A stretch of 64,000 bases of DNA, from positions 95,538 through 159,537 of the forward strand of contig JACQUX010000029.1 in NCBI GenBank assembly GCA_016210045.1, given 5' to 3'. Of the stretch, positions 35,223 through 43,133 are shown in pieces. Within the stretch, counting starts at the first letter, position 1. Every line of letters starts with the position of its first letter. The translations under genes and the position numbers were made by a program. The notes under the pieces were generated by a model, which was not told the origin of the DNA, did not search any database, and worked only from the letters and a program-made list of their open reading frames with translations. Source of the DNA: Deltaproteobacteria bacterium. GTDB lineage: Bacteria; UBA10199; GCA-002796325; JACPFF01.

Positions 35223-37043
35223 TCATTCCACGGTCACACTCTTCGCCAAATTGCGCGGTTGGTCGACGTTCAGGCCGCGACCGTCGGCGACGTAGTACGC
35301 CAACAACTGCAACGGCAAGACGGTCAATGCCGGTTGCACGCGCGGCACCGCGGCCGGGATTGTGATCACTTGTGTGGCTAAGCGGCAGATCGCGGCGTCG
35401 CCTTCGGTTGCGATCGCGGTCAACGCCCCGCCGCGCGCTCGGATCTGTTCCAAATTGCTGATCACTTTGTCGTAATACGGGCCTTGCGGCACGATGCCGA
35501 CGACTTGCATCGCGTCATCCACGAGCGCAATCGGGCCGTGCTTCATTTCTCCGGCGGGATAGCCTTCCGCGTGGGCATACGAAATCTCTTTCAGCTTGAG
35601 CGCTCCTTCTAATGCAATCGGATAATTCAATCCGCGCCCGAGGAACAGCCATTCGTCGGATTGCACCAACGCCTGCGCCACCGCCTGGCACTGCGGCGCG
35701 CGCTGCAACACGGTCTGCATTTGATGCGGCAGTGCCACCAACGTCGCGATTTCCGTTGCGATCGAAGCTGCCGGAAGCGCTTCTCGACGTTCGGCCAGCG
35801 CCAACGCCAACAAATGCAACACCACTAATTGCGTCGTGAATGCCTTCGTCGAAGCGACGCCGATCTCCGGACCGGCATAGGTGTACAACGCTGCATCGGC
35901 CAAGCGCGCGATCGAGGAATCGACGACGTTCGTCACGGCCCAAACGACCGCGCCTTTCTGTTTCGCCTCCAGCAATGCCGCCCGCGTGTCGGCCGTTTCA
36001 CCGGATTGCGACACGGCGATGAATAGATCGCCGGGACCGATCAGCGGATCGCGATAACGGAATTCACTGGCCAAATCCGTCTCCACCGGAATGCGAGCAA
36101 GTTGTTCGATCAGGAACTTGCCAACCAGACATGCGTGGAACGCGGTCCCGCAGGCCACTAAGAAGACGCGCCGCCACGGCGCACCGCCGGTCAATAGCCC
36201 GTCGAGGTGCACGGCGCCCATCCCTGGCGTCACACGCCCTCGTAGCGTATCCGCGACCGCGCGCGGCTGTTCGTAAATCTCTTTCAACATGAAATCTTTG
36301 TAGCCCTCTTTTTCCGCCATTGCTGCCGACCACTGTACTTCGCGGATCGGGCGCTGCACTTCGCGCGCGTCTGCGTCGCGGATCGTGATCCCGTCGCGAC
36401 GCACTTCCGCGATATCGCCGTCTTCCAATGCCGCAATACGGCGCGTGTGTTGAATGATGGCCGGGATATCGGCGGCGGCAAAATGCTCATCGTCGCCGAA
36501 ACCCAGAATCAGTGGAACCTCTTTTTTCGCGCAATAGAAGCGATCCGTCACGCCGTCAATCACGAGGCAGAGCGCGTAGACCCCACGCAGTTGTTGCAGC
36601 GCCGCTTGCACGGCGGCCAACGGCGCGGCTCCGGCGGTGAGCGCTGCGTGCACTAAATGCGCGACAATCTCGGTGTCGGTCTCGCTGGTGAACGCGTGCC
36701 CCTGCGCGATCAAGCGCTCCCGCAGTTCCAAATAATTTTCGATGATCCCGTTATGCACGACAGCCACGCGGCCGAATTTATGCGGATGCGCGTTTTCGTC
36801 CGACGGCCGCCCGTGCGTGGCCCAGCGTGTGTGCCCGATGCCTAACGCGCCCGGCGGCGGTTCGCGTTGTACCAGTGCGGCCAAGCGATCGAGCTTCCCT
36901 TCACAGCGGACGATCCGCGTGGTGCCGCCGTTCATCACCGCGACGCCGGCCGAGTCGTAGCCGCGATATTCCAGCCGTCGTAATCCCTCGATCAAGATCG
37001 GACACGCCTCTCGCGACCCGATGTAGCCAACGATACCGCACAT
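35223..37043 (-). CDS. glmS: glutamine--fructose-6-phosphate aminotransferase (isomerizing)
   Basis: A 606-residue enzyme that makes glucosamine 6-phosphate, the first step to UDP-GlcNAc. The start MCGIVGYIG places the nucleophilic Cys1 after Met removal and follows AGGGAG, so it is preferred to an upstream in-frame start. The glutaminase domain (about 1-235) has YRGYDSAGV and GIGHTRWATHG; two SIS domains follow with SQSGETADT and ASTKAFTTQ, ending DQPRNLAKSVTVE, the conserved C-terminus. It begins 11 bases after glmU, so the two pathway genes are co-transcribed. No glmS ribozyme-like region is evident in the short leader. Confidence 0.97.
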   Translation of the reverse strand: MCGIVGYIGSREACPILIEGLRRLEYRGYDSAGVAVMNGGTTRIVRCEGKLDRLAALVQREPPPGALGIGHTRWATHGRPSDENAHPHKFGRVAVVHNGIIENYLELRERLIAQGHAFTSETDTEIVAHLVHAALTAGAAPLAAVQAALQQLRGVYALCLVIDGVTDRFYCAKKEVPLILGFGDDEHFAAADIPAIIQHTRRIAALEDGDIAEVRRDGITIRDADAREVQRPIREVQWSAAMAEKEGYKDFMLKEIYEQPRAVADTLRGRVTPGMGAVHLDGLLTGGAPWRRVFLVACGTAFHACLVGKFLIEQLARIPVETDLASEFRYRDPLIGPGDLFIAVSQSGETADTRAALLEAKQKGAVVWAVTNVVDSSIARLADAALYTYAGPEIGVASTKAFTTQLVVLHLLALALAERREALPAASIATEIATLVALPHQMQTVLQRAPQCQAVAQALVQSDEWLFLGRGLNYPIALEGALKLKEISYAHAEGYPAGEMKHGPIALVDDAMQVVGIVPQGPYYDKVISNLEQIRARGGALTAIATEGDAAICRLATQVITIPAAVPRVQPALTVLPLQLLAYYVADGRGLNVDQPRNLAKSVTVE

Positions 37044-37054
37044 AAGCGAACTCC

Positions 37055-38434
37055 CTATTTCCGCTTCCAACCGCGCTTCACCACTTGGCGGCCGCGTGCG
37101 AGCGCCAGACTATGCGGCGGCACGTCGTCGGTAATCACCGAGCCGGCGCCGATCGTCGCCCCGTTCCCAATTCGGACCGGCGCGACGAACGCGGTATCGC
37201 TCCCGACGAACACGCCCTCGCCGATCGTCGTTTGATGTTTCGCCACGCCGTCGTAATTGCACGTGATCGTTCCACACCCGATGTTGGTCTTCGCCCCGAT
37301 CGTCGCGTCGCCGAGATAGGTCAAGTGGTTCGCCTTCGCGCCGCATTTCAACCACGCCTTTTTCGTCTCGACGAAATTGCCGACGTGGACGTGCGCATCG
37401 AGCCGCGTCCCCGGGCGCAGCCGGGCAAACGGCCCGATGCGACAATCCGGGCCGACCACGGCGTCGTCAATCACGGAATACGGTAGTATTGCGACGCCGT
37501 CAGCCAGTTGCGCGTTCGTCAGCACCGCACCGTGGCCGATCACGCAGTTGCGGCCGATTCGCGTCGTCCCCGCCAACGTGACCGACGGCCCGATCACACT
37601 TTCTTCGCCGATCGTCACCGTGGCATCGACGTAGGCCGTCGCCGGATCGAGGAAACTGACGCCGCGCCGCATCCAGTCGTCGTTCAGTCGTCGCCGTAGG
37701 GACGCCGCGAGTGCGGCCAATTCGGCGCGCGAATTCACACCGGCGAACTCCGTGGCGTCCGACGCCGACACCGCGACGAGCGGCGTCCCCGCCGCTGCGG
37801 CCAGCGCCGCCAAGTCGGTCAGATAAAATTCACGTTGCGCATTGCCCCGCCCGATCCGCTTTAGTTGAGTAAATAGCCACCGCGCATCACAGCAATAAAT
37901 GCCGGTGTTCACTTCGCGAATGGCCCGTGTGCCGGCATCCGCGTCGCGCTCTTCGACAATCGCATGCACCGATCCGCCCGTGGTCCGCACGACCCGCCCA
38001 TAGCCGAACGGATCCGCCGGCGTCATCGTCAGCAATCCGCCGGGCGCCGCGCTGGCCGCCACGGCATCAACGAACGTCTGCAGCGTCTCCGCGCGCAGCA
38101 GCGGCACATCGCCGCAGAGGATCAGCACATGCCCCGCAAACCCGCGTAATGCCGTCGCGGCCGCTTGCACCGCATGCGCGGTCCCGAGCGGGTCGCGTTG
38201 CACAGCGATCTTCACGCCTCGCAACGCCTCGGGCAACGCCGCTGCCACGACGGATCGCGAATCGGGATTGAGCACCACGACCAACTGCGCCGGCCGCAAC
38301 GCGCGCGCCGCCGCGAGGCCATACTGCAGCAGCGGCTGACCGGCGAGCGGGTGCAGGATCTTCGGCGTGGCGGACCGAAACCGCGTGCTCCGGCCGGCCG
38401 CTAACATGACCACTGCTAACGAGGATTTTGCCAC
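37055..38434 (-). CDS. glmU: bifunctional UDP-GlcNAc pyrophosphorylase/glucosamine-1-phosphate acetyltransferase
   Basis: A 459-residue bifunctional enzyme of UDP-GlcNAc synthesis, feeding peptidoglycan, lipopolysaccharide and the polysaccharide locus. The N-terminal uridyltransferase shows VMLAAGRSTRF, PKILHPLAGQPL, and LCGDVPLL. The C-terminal left-handed beta-helix has the hexapeptide repeats and the acetyltransferase segment GAKANHLTYLGDA and GCGTITCNYDG. I place the start at GTG 38434 because it gives a family-length protein; a TTG at 38470 lies upstream without support. It heads the glmU-glmS operon and is divergent from the lipoprotein gene. Confidence 0.95.
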   Translation of the reverse strand: MAKSSLAVVMLAAGRSTRFRSATPKILHPLAGQPLLQYGLAAARALRPAQLVVVLNPDSRSVVAAALPEALRGVKIAVQRDPLGTAHAVQAAATALRGFAGHVLILCGDVPLLRAETLQTFVDAVAASAAPGGLLTMTPADPFGYGRVVRTTGGSVHAIVEERDADAGTRAIREVNTGIYCCDARWLFTQLKRIGRGNAQREFYLTDLAALAAAAGTPLVAVSASDATEFAGVNSRAELAALAASLRRRLNDDWMRRGVSFLDPATAYVDATVTIGEESVIGPSVTLAGTTRIGRNCVIGHGAVLTNAQLADGVAILPYSVIDDAVVGPDCRIGPFARLRPGTRLDAHVHVGNFVETKKAWLKCGAKANHLTYLGDATIGAKTNIGCGTITCNYDGVAKHQTTIGEGVFVGSDTAFVAPVRIGNGATIGAGSVITDDVPPHSLALARGRQVVKRGWKRK

Positions 38435-38560
38435 GCGCGGTCTCTTACTGGGGCCTCCGGGGCAAGTCAAGAAAACGGACGCGGTCGCCCCGCAACTTGC
38501 GCAGCGTGCGGCGCCGATACTGACAGGACGGGGGATTCACAATGACGTTCGGGGGAATTA

Positions 38561-39673
38561 ATGACACATCGCGCTGACTTGATTCGGTATCTCTCGGTAC
38601 TCGGAAGTGCTCTGTTGATTACGGCCTGCGGCAGCGACCAAGGCCCGAACGCCGCCAACCCGTCCAACGCCTGCGTCCCGGCCGGAACGCTGATTAATGG
38701 CGAATGCAACGAAACGCCGACCGGCGCGAGCGGCGATGGCGCCGGCACTGGAACTGCCGGAGACAACAGCGGCGCGGCCGGAGAAACGCCGACGGAGACC
38801 ACCGAGCCAACCGCACTGCTGGCCACGAAGGGCATGTCGATGGCCGTGGTCTGGACCGAGACGACGGAAAACGGCAAACGGGTCGAATCCTTATCCGTGG
38901 CATCAGTCCGTGTCGCCGGTCCGGCGGGAGTGCGCACCGAACGCATGTACATGCTCGATGAACCGGTTGCTCAAATCACTGCGGCGACCCGATTCGCAAA
39001 GGCCGGGGACACGCAGTACGACGCGCAAGGTCGGATCATCGCATTGATCGGATACGGCGATTGCGCCGCCACTTGGAAATCCGGCGTGACGTTTCGGATG
39101 TCTTACAATGCCCAAGGCCGACTGGCGCGCAGCTCGATGGAGCAATATCAATCGTACGGCGCCACAGCGGGCGACTATCAAGGCAAATCCGAGTCCACCT
39201 ACACGTACAACAGCGCGGGAAAAGTCGCCTCCGCCACGACCATGATGTTCGACGAAAACGGGACCAAGCTCGGATCGGGCGTCGTGACGTATCAATACAC
39301 GGCCACGGGCCGCATCATGACCACAACGAACTATCTCGCCGACGGCACACCGCTCGGCAGCCCAACAACGACCTCACTCGAAGGCTTGGGCACCGACTAT
39401 CAAGCAACCATCACGGAGGCGCCACGCACCACGACCCTCTTCGAAAACGGGCAACAGACCGGCAAATGCCGCTATCCCACCGTGACCGACGCAATCATCG
39501 TCGGCACTTGCACCTATCAAGGGTTCCAATCCGATCACATCGAACGCGGCTGGTTCGTCGGCCTCTCCGACGACGAATCGGACGCCCGACAATCCCAATA
39601 CGGCAACATCTGCTCCCGCCCCGTCACCGATTTCCTCGGCGACCTCCCCGCCGACTTCCGCACGGCGGAATGA
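38561..39673 (+). CDS. lipoprotein with degenerate YD-type repeats
   Basis: A 370-residue exported protein. The N-terminus has a hydrophobic segment and lipobox LITAC, so it should be lipid-anchored after processing by Lgt and LspA, both encoded in this window. A Thr/Glu/Gly-rich spacer (about 45-90) follows. Then come four or more short units such as YDAQGRI, SYNAQGRLARS, YTYNSAGKVAS and YQYTATGRIM, typical of the YD/RHS beta-repeat pattern, here too few to build a full shell. GGGGG before the ATG is a strong ribosome site. Function unknown; a surface or envelope binding role is only a guess. Confidence 0.7.
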   Translation: MTHRADLIRYLSVLGSALLITACGSDQGPNAANPSNACVPAGTLINGECNETPTGASGDGAGTGTAGDNSGAAGETPTETTEPTALLATKGMSMAVVWTETTENGKRVESLSVASVRVAGPAGVRTERMYMLDEPVAQITAATRFAKAGDTQYDAQGRIIALIGYGDCAATWKSGVTFRMSYNAQGRLARSSMEQYQSYGATAGDYQGKSESTYTYNSAGKVASATTMMFDENGTKLGSGVVTYQYTATGRIMTTTNYLADGTPLGSPTTTSLEGLGTDYQATITEAPRTTTLFENGQQTGKCRYPTVTDAIIVGTCTYQGFQSDHIERGWFVGLSDDESDARQSQYGNICSRPVTDFLGDLPADFRTAE

Positions 39674-39743
39674 TCCATCCCGCATAAAAACACACGCAAC
39701 TTTTCCGAAATGCGGCCGACAACTCTGATAAGGAAATGCGCCC

Positions 39744-40835
39744 ATGACCTTATCGAGACGAGCCGTATTCCGCAGCGGCGGTGCCACCCAGACCGTCTTT
39801 GAGCCGAGGTTGCGCGCGCTGGTGCATCGCCAACGCCCCGAGCGTGTCAAGCCGATGACCGCAGAGCTCGCAACTGCCTATCGCTGTCGACATACGCAGA
39901 TCGGCGAGCGGGCACTTTTTGCGATGATCGCCGGCCATGGCGAAGGCTGCATCATCACCAGCAATGCCGCCGGCTACACCTCGCGCGGATCGGACGCGAA
40001 ATCGCCAAGTGAAGAAAGCCTTGCGCATGCCCGTCTCATCCCGGACGACGGCAAGCCGATCGACCTCTACATCCTGGCCGACGGCGCCGGGGGTGCGGCG
40101 TCCGGCGAAGTCGCCGCCGAAACGGCCACGCTCTTCCCCGCCGCCTATCCCATGCGGTACTATCGCGGCGGACCGATCGAAGAACTCCCGCCGCTCGTGA
40201 TGCGCGGCATCGCCGATGGACACGCCGCGATCCTGGAGGCCCGACGTCAACTGTCTCCATCAAAGCAGCGCGCGGCGCTCTATACCACGCTGGCCATCCT
40301 CGCGATTCAAGATCGCCGCGGCTATTACTGGAGCATCGGAGATTCTCACGCGCTCGGCGTCCTATTGGACGATCGCCCGGACGGCGCACACGCCCTGAGT
40401 CGCGCCTTGTTTCTCTCGGCACCGCAAACCCTCGCGGCGGATCCAGACGGCACGGAATGGGACTGGCTCAATAGCTGCGGCCATGGCCAGCAACTCGGAC
40501 AAACGTTGCGCCACGCACTCGGGCAGACGAATTTTGATCCGGATTCGATTCAGGCCCAATCGTTTACGATCCCGGATGACCGCGACGCGATCGTCGGTCT
40601 CGCCTGCGACGGCGTCATGCTCGACAATAACGGCCTTGGCAATCTGCAGCCCGAACGATTCGGTCGCAATTCAAGCGCACTCCTGGCCGACAACATCAAT
40701 CCGTTGCTCGCCACGATGCGGAAGAATGGCACGGTCTCGCCACGCACCAGCGACGGCCGGCGCGTACCGCGCCGCGAAGTCAAAGTCGACCACACCTCGC
40801 TGCTCCTCCACCAAGTCCCGCGCGTCCGCGACTGA
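39744..40835 (+). CDS. PP2C-type (PPM) protein phosphatase
   Basis: A 363-residue putative Ser/Thr phosphatase without signal peptide or membrane helix. The PPM metal-binding motifs appear in order: ILADGAGGAASGEVA (110-124, D113), YWSIGDSHALGVL (195-207), GLACDGVMLDN, and DHTSLLL near the end with the last metal Asp. Length and motif order match stand-alone PP2C proteins that act on kinase or anti-sigma targets. AAGGA nine bases upstream supports the ATG. No partner kinase is in the window, so the target is unknown. Confidence 0.8.
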   Translation: MTLSRRAVFRSGGATQTVFEPRLRALVHRQRPERVKPMTAELATAYRCRHTQIGERALFAMIAGHGEGCIITSNAAGYTSRGSDAKSPSEESLAHARLIPDDGKPIDLYILADGAGGAASGEVAAETATLFPAAYPMRYYRGGPIEELPPLVMRGIADGHAAILEARRQLSPSKQRAALYTTLAILAIQDRRGYYWSIGDSHALGVLLDDRPDGAHALSRALFLSAPQTLAADPDGTEWDWLNSCGHGQQLGQTLRHALGQTNFDPDSIQAQSFTIPDDRDAIVGLACDGVMLDNNGLGNLQPERFGRNSSALLADNINPLLATMRKNGTVSPRTSDGRRVPRREVKVDHTSLLLHQVPRVRD

Positions 40836-40878
40836 CTCCTCCATTGACATCGGCGCCGGATTCTCCGAAAGAACGAGT

Positions 40879-41286
40879 ATGAATCAGGATCTCGACATCC
40901 GTTGGAAACAGCGGTTTCAGAATTATCAGAAGGCGGTCAAGCAATTGAAGTTTGCCGTCGCGGTCACCAATCCGGACGTCCTGCAAAAGCAGGGCGTCAT
41001 CCAGTGTTTTGAATATACCTTCGAGTTGGCGTGGAAAACGTTGCAGGATTTTTTGAGCCAGCGCCGTGGCTATGACAAGACGCGCGGGCCACGACCGGTT
41101 TTAGAACAGGCCTTTCAAGATGCCATCATCACCGACGGCATCACGTGGTTCAAGATGTTAGAAAGCCGCAACCTCACGGCGCATCTGTATGATGAGGCCG
41201 AGGTCGAAAAGATTTATCAGCAAATCGTTCACAACTACGCGGCGCTGTTCATTGCCCTCGAACAATTCTTTGGGGCACAGCCATGA
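40879..41286 (+). CDS. HEPN-family (HI0074/HepT-like) protein, toxin-like partner of MNT
   Basis: A 135-residue helical protein of the nucleotidyltransferase substrate-binding (HI0074) group, which is part of the HEPN superfamily. CFEYTFELAWKTLQDFL and the motif RNLTAHLY (R97 to Y104, R-x4-H-x-Y) are visible; the latter is the catalytic RNase motif of HEPN toxins. Its stop overlaps the ATG of the MNT gene (ATGA at 41283-41286), the usual two-gene layout. In characterised pairs MNT AMPylates the HEPN tyrosine to silence it; that is family knowledge. The pair lies just before the repeats at 41.66-42.1 kb. Confidence 0.85.
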   Translation: MNQDLDIRWKQRFQNYQKAVKQLKFAVAVTNPDVLQKQGVIQCFEYTFELAWKTLQDFLSQRRGYDKTRGPRPVLEQAFQDAIITDGITWFKMLESRNLTAHLYDEAEVEKIYQQIVHNYAALFIALEQFFGAQP

Positions 41287-41594
41287 TCGGCGGCATCGCA
41301 GACGAGCATTGGCAACGCATCGTGGCCGTCTTTCGAAAACATCCCAATATCACCGACGTCATCCTGTACGGCTCGCGCGCGAAGGGAAACTTTCGTGAGG
41401 GCTCGGATATCGATCTCGCCGTCAAGGGCACCAATATTCAATCGGAACAGCTCACGCAGATCGATATGGATTACGAAGATCTCTACCTCCCGTGGCAATT
41501 CGATGTCCGCCTCTACGACACGATTCGGAACGAGGCACTGAAGGCCCATATCGACCACGTCGGCATCTCGCTGCTGGCACTGCCGTGCGGCTGA
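41283..41594 (+). CDS. MNT-type minimal nucleotidyltransferase (HI0073-like antitoxin)
   Basis: A 103-residue minimal nucleotidyltransferase with LYGSRAKGNF (28-37) and SDIDLAV (41-47), the G-S...D-x-D catalytic core. It is the partner of the HEPN protein encoded immediately upstream with an ATGA overlap. In this family it transfers AMP to the HEPN partner, which neutralises the RNase. It may alternatively be called a nucleotidyltransferase with unknown substrate. Downstream to 42192 there is no gene, only the palindromic repeats A and B. Confidence 0.85.
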   Translation: MIGGIADEHWQRIVAVFRKHPNITDVILYGSRAKGNFREGSDIDLAVKGTNIQSEQLTQIDMDYEDLYLPWQFDVRLYDTIRNEALKAHIDHVGISLLALPCG

Positions 41595-41657
41595 CTTCAG
41601 AAAATTCTCCCCAAGAATGAACTCTGTTGGGCCTTATGGTCCGTGCTTGTTCCGAGG

Positions 41658-41806
41658 GCCGGGCGGAGGAGCCAGGGGTCCCCAGGGTACGCTATCGCGG
41701 CGGCATCGAGCCGCCGCGCGCTCGCCCTCGCCGTTTTCGTCATTAGATTACGCAAGGAGAAAACGGCTCCGAGAGCCCCTGGGGACCCCTGGCTCCTCCG
41801 CCCGGC
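41658..41806. repeat. palindromic structured repeat A, copy 2 (149 bp)
   Basis: The arms 41658-41687 and 41777-41806 are 30-base perfect reverse complements. Inside are GCGGCGGC/GCCGCCGC around the same ATCGA loop (41697-41717) and CCGTTTTC/GAAAACGG with CTCG/CGAG. Compared with copy 1 (30682-30831), a C-G pair has become G-C in the first stem and an A-T pair has become T-A in the second. Sixteen of 30 outer-arm positions differ, and each difference is compensated in the other arm. It lies in the 598-base gap 41595-42192 together with repeat B; I see no gene in that gap. Confidence 0.9.
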
Positions 41807-41882
41807 GAGAGCACAGACAGTCACCCGCAGTCGTTCATCAGATTTTCACACACGCGCTATGAACATCCAGATTGGAACGCGG

Positions 41883-42106
41883 TCCCGGGAGGGGCGCGAG
41901 GGGAGCCTGCGGGCGAGTCTGAGCGGGTAAGGACGCCATCGCGGAGCGATGGCATGGTCCGCGGCAGTCATGGCGGAAACGCAACGCGTTTCCGTCCTTT
42001 GACAGAGCGCTATGGGGTTGAAGCCCGACCGAGCGAGGTCTCAGTGAGCCGAGCGCCGTAACGCGAGGCGAACGGCCCGCAGGTTCCCCTCGCGCCCCTC
42101 CCGGGA
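41883..42106. repeat. palindromic repeat B, copy 2 (224 bp)
   Basis: Arms 41883-41914 and 42075-42106 (32 bases each) are reverse complements at 31 positions; the remaining pair is G with T, which would be a G-U wobble in RNA. The interior carries the core shared with 31685-31737, with the nested hairpin GCCATCGC/GCGATGGC, and a second small hairpin GGAAACGC/GCGTTTCC near 41974-41992. It follows repeat A copy 2 after 76 bases. The element ends about 90 bases before the next gene (42193) and could affect its expression, but no promoter is clear. Confidence 0.85.
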
Positions 42107-42192
42107 AATGGACACCGAAACCATTTTGCAAACACGCCCAAGCAACTTTTTTTGCGGCCAGCCGATATAGAAGGCACAGAACGGAGACCACG

Positions 42193-43110
42193 ATGCGAGC
42201 ACACACATGGCCGGCAAATTGGACCGCACGGGCAAACGCGGTCCGCGCGAGCGGGCGAGGCTGGGCGATCATCATCGATGGAAAGGCCCTCCGGCCCGGC
42301 GTGACGTGCGTCTACTTCGATCCCCGCCGACAGGATGTTTCGGCACACGATGCCAATACACCGACCTATTCCGAAGACGGCCGCACCGCGTTCCTCCACG
42401 ATAATCACGCCGCCCGCTGCTATGCGGCTGTTTTTTTAGACAACGCGCGTTGGCGCGTCGCAGCCGCACCAAACACCTCCACACCGCTCCAAGTCGAGGT
42501 CGCCGAAGAAGGGCAATGGCAAGATCTCCCGCCGCCGCTCGGAGCACTGGCCGCGTCGTGGGACACCTCGACCGGCGTCTTCCTGGCCGCGCCGAATACC
42601 CGCCATGAAGTCGCCTTCACATTGCAGTGCGACGGACACCCCCACTACGGCGGTATGATCGACGCGTTAGCGCCCGCGTTGATCGCTCGCTATCTTGACA
42701 ACGTGCCGCCGCCCGACGCCATTCCATTGCGGGACACCGTGGCAACCGCAGGATCCAATTGCGACGCTGCAGCCGCCGGGGAGTGGGAGCAACGTTTATC
42801 TTCCGCCTCCCCGCTCCGCCGCCACAATATGGCCGTCCTCGCCGAGCTGGCGACGGTCGACACGCTCTACTTCGATCCGCAGCATGGGCGATTGCTTCGA
42901 GACTACCTCTCCGCCCATGGCGGGAGCTATTATTCATACGACTACATTCCGTCGGACATCCTCTATCCCAAGGTCGGAATCTGGGCATTCCGGGCATACG
43001 ATGTCCGTGAAGACACCTCTCCGCTCTACAGCGGCCCCGAAGTCACGCCGGCCGCGCGCGCCGAACTCGCCGCGCTGGCCGCACTCCCCGTCCTCCACGC
43101 TCGGCGCTGA
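42193..43110 (+). CDS. hypothetical protein, 305 residues
   Basis: I do not recognise this protein. It has no signal peptide or membrane helix. Visible stretches include an N-terminal part with IIIDGKALRPGVTCVYFDPR, a beta-rich middle, and a C-terminal third with LATVDTLYFDPQHGRLLRDYL and SYDYIPSDILYPKVG. The composition is typical of the genome and codon use matches the neighbours, so it is probably a real gene. It lies between repeat B and the convergent 674-residue gene, which it approaches to 23 bases. Confidence 0.6.
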   Translation: MRAHTWPANWTARANAVRASGRGWAIIIDGKALRPGVTCVYFDPRRQDVSAHDANTPTYSEDGRTAFLHDNHAARCYAAVFLDNARWRVAAAPNTSTPLQVEVAEEGQWQDLPPPLGALAASWDTSTGVFLAAPNTRHEVAFTLQCDGHPHYGGMIDALAPALIARYLDNVPPPDAIPLRDTVATAGSNCDAAAAGEWEQRLSSASPLRRHNMAVLAELATVDTLYFDPQHGRLLRDYLSAHGGSYYSYDYIPSDILYPKVGIWAFRAYDVREDTSPLYSGPEVTPAARAELAALAALPVLHARR

Positions 43111-43133
43111 TATGGGGCACTCGATTACGGCAC

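Noticed and set aside
37020..37080. Possible glmS ribozyme or other riboswitch ahead of glmS
   Set aside because: Only 11 bases separate glmU and glmS, too short for the ribozyme, and it is not expected in this type of organism.
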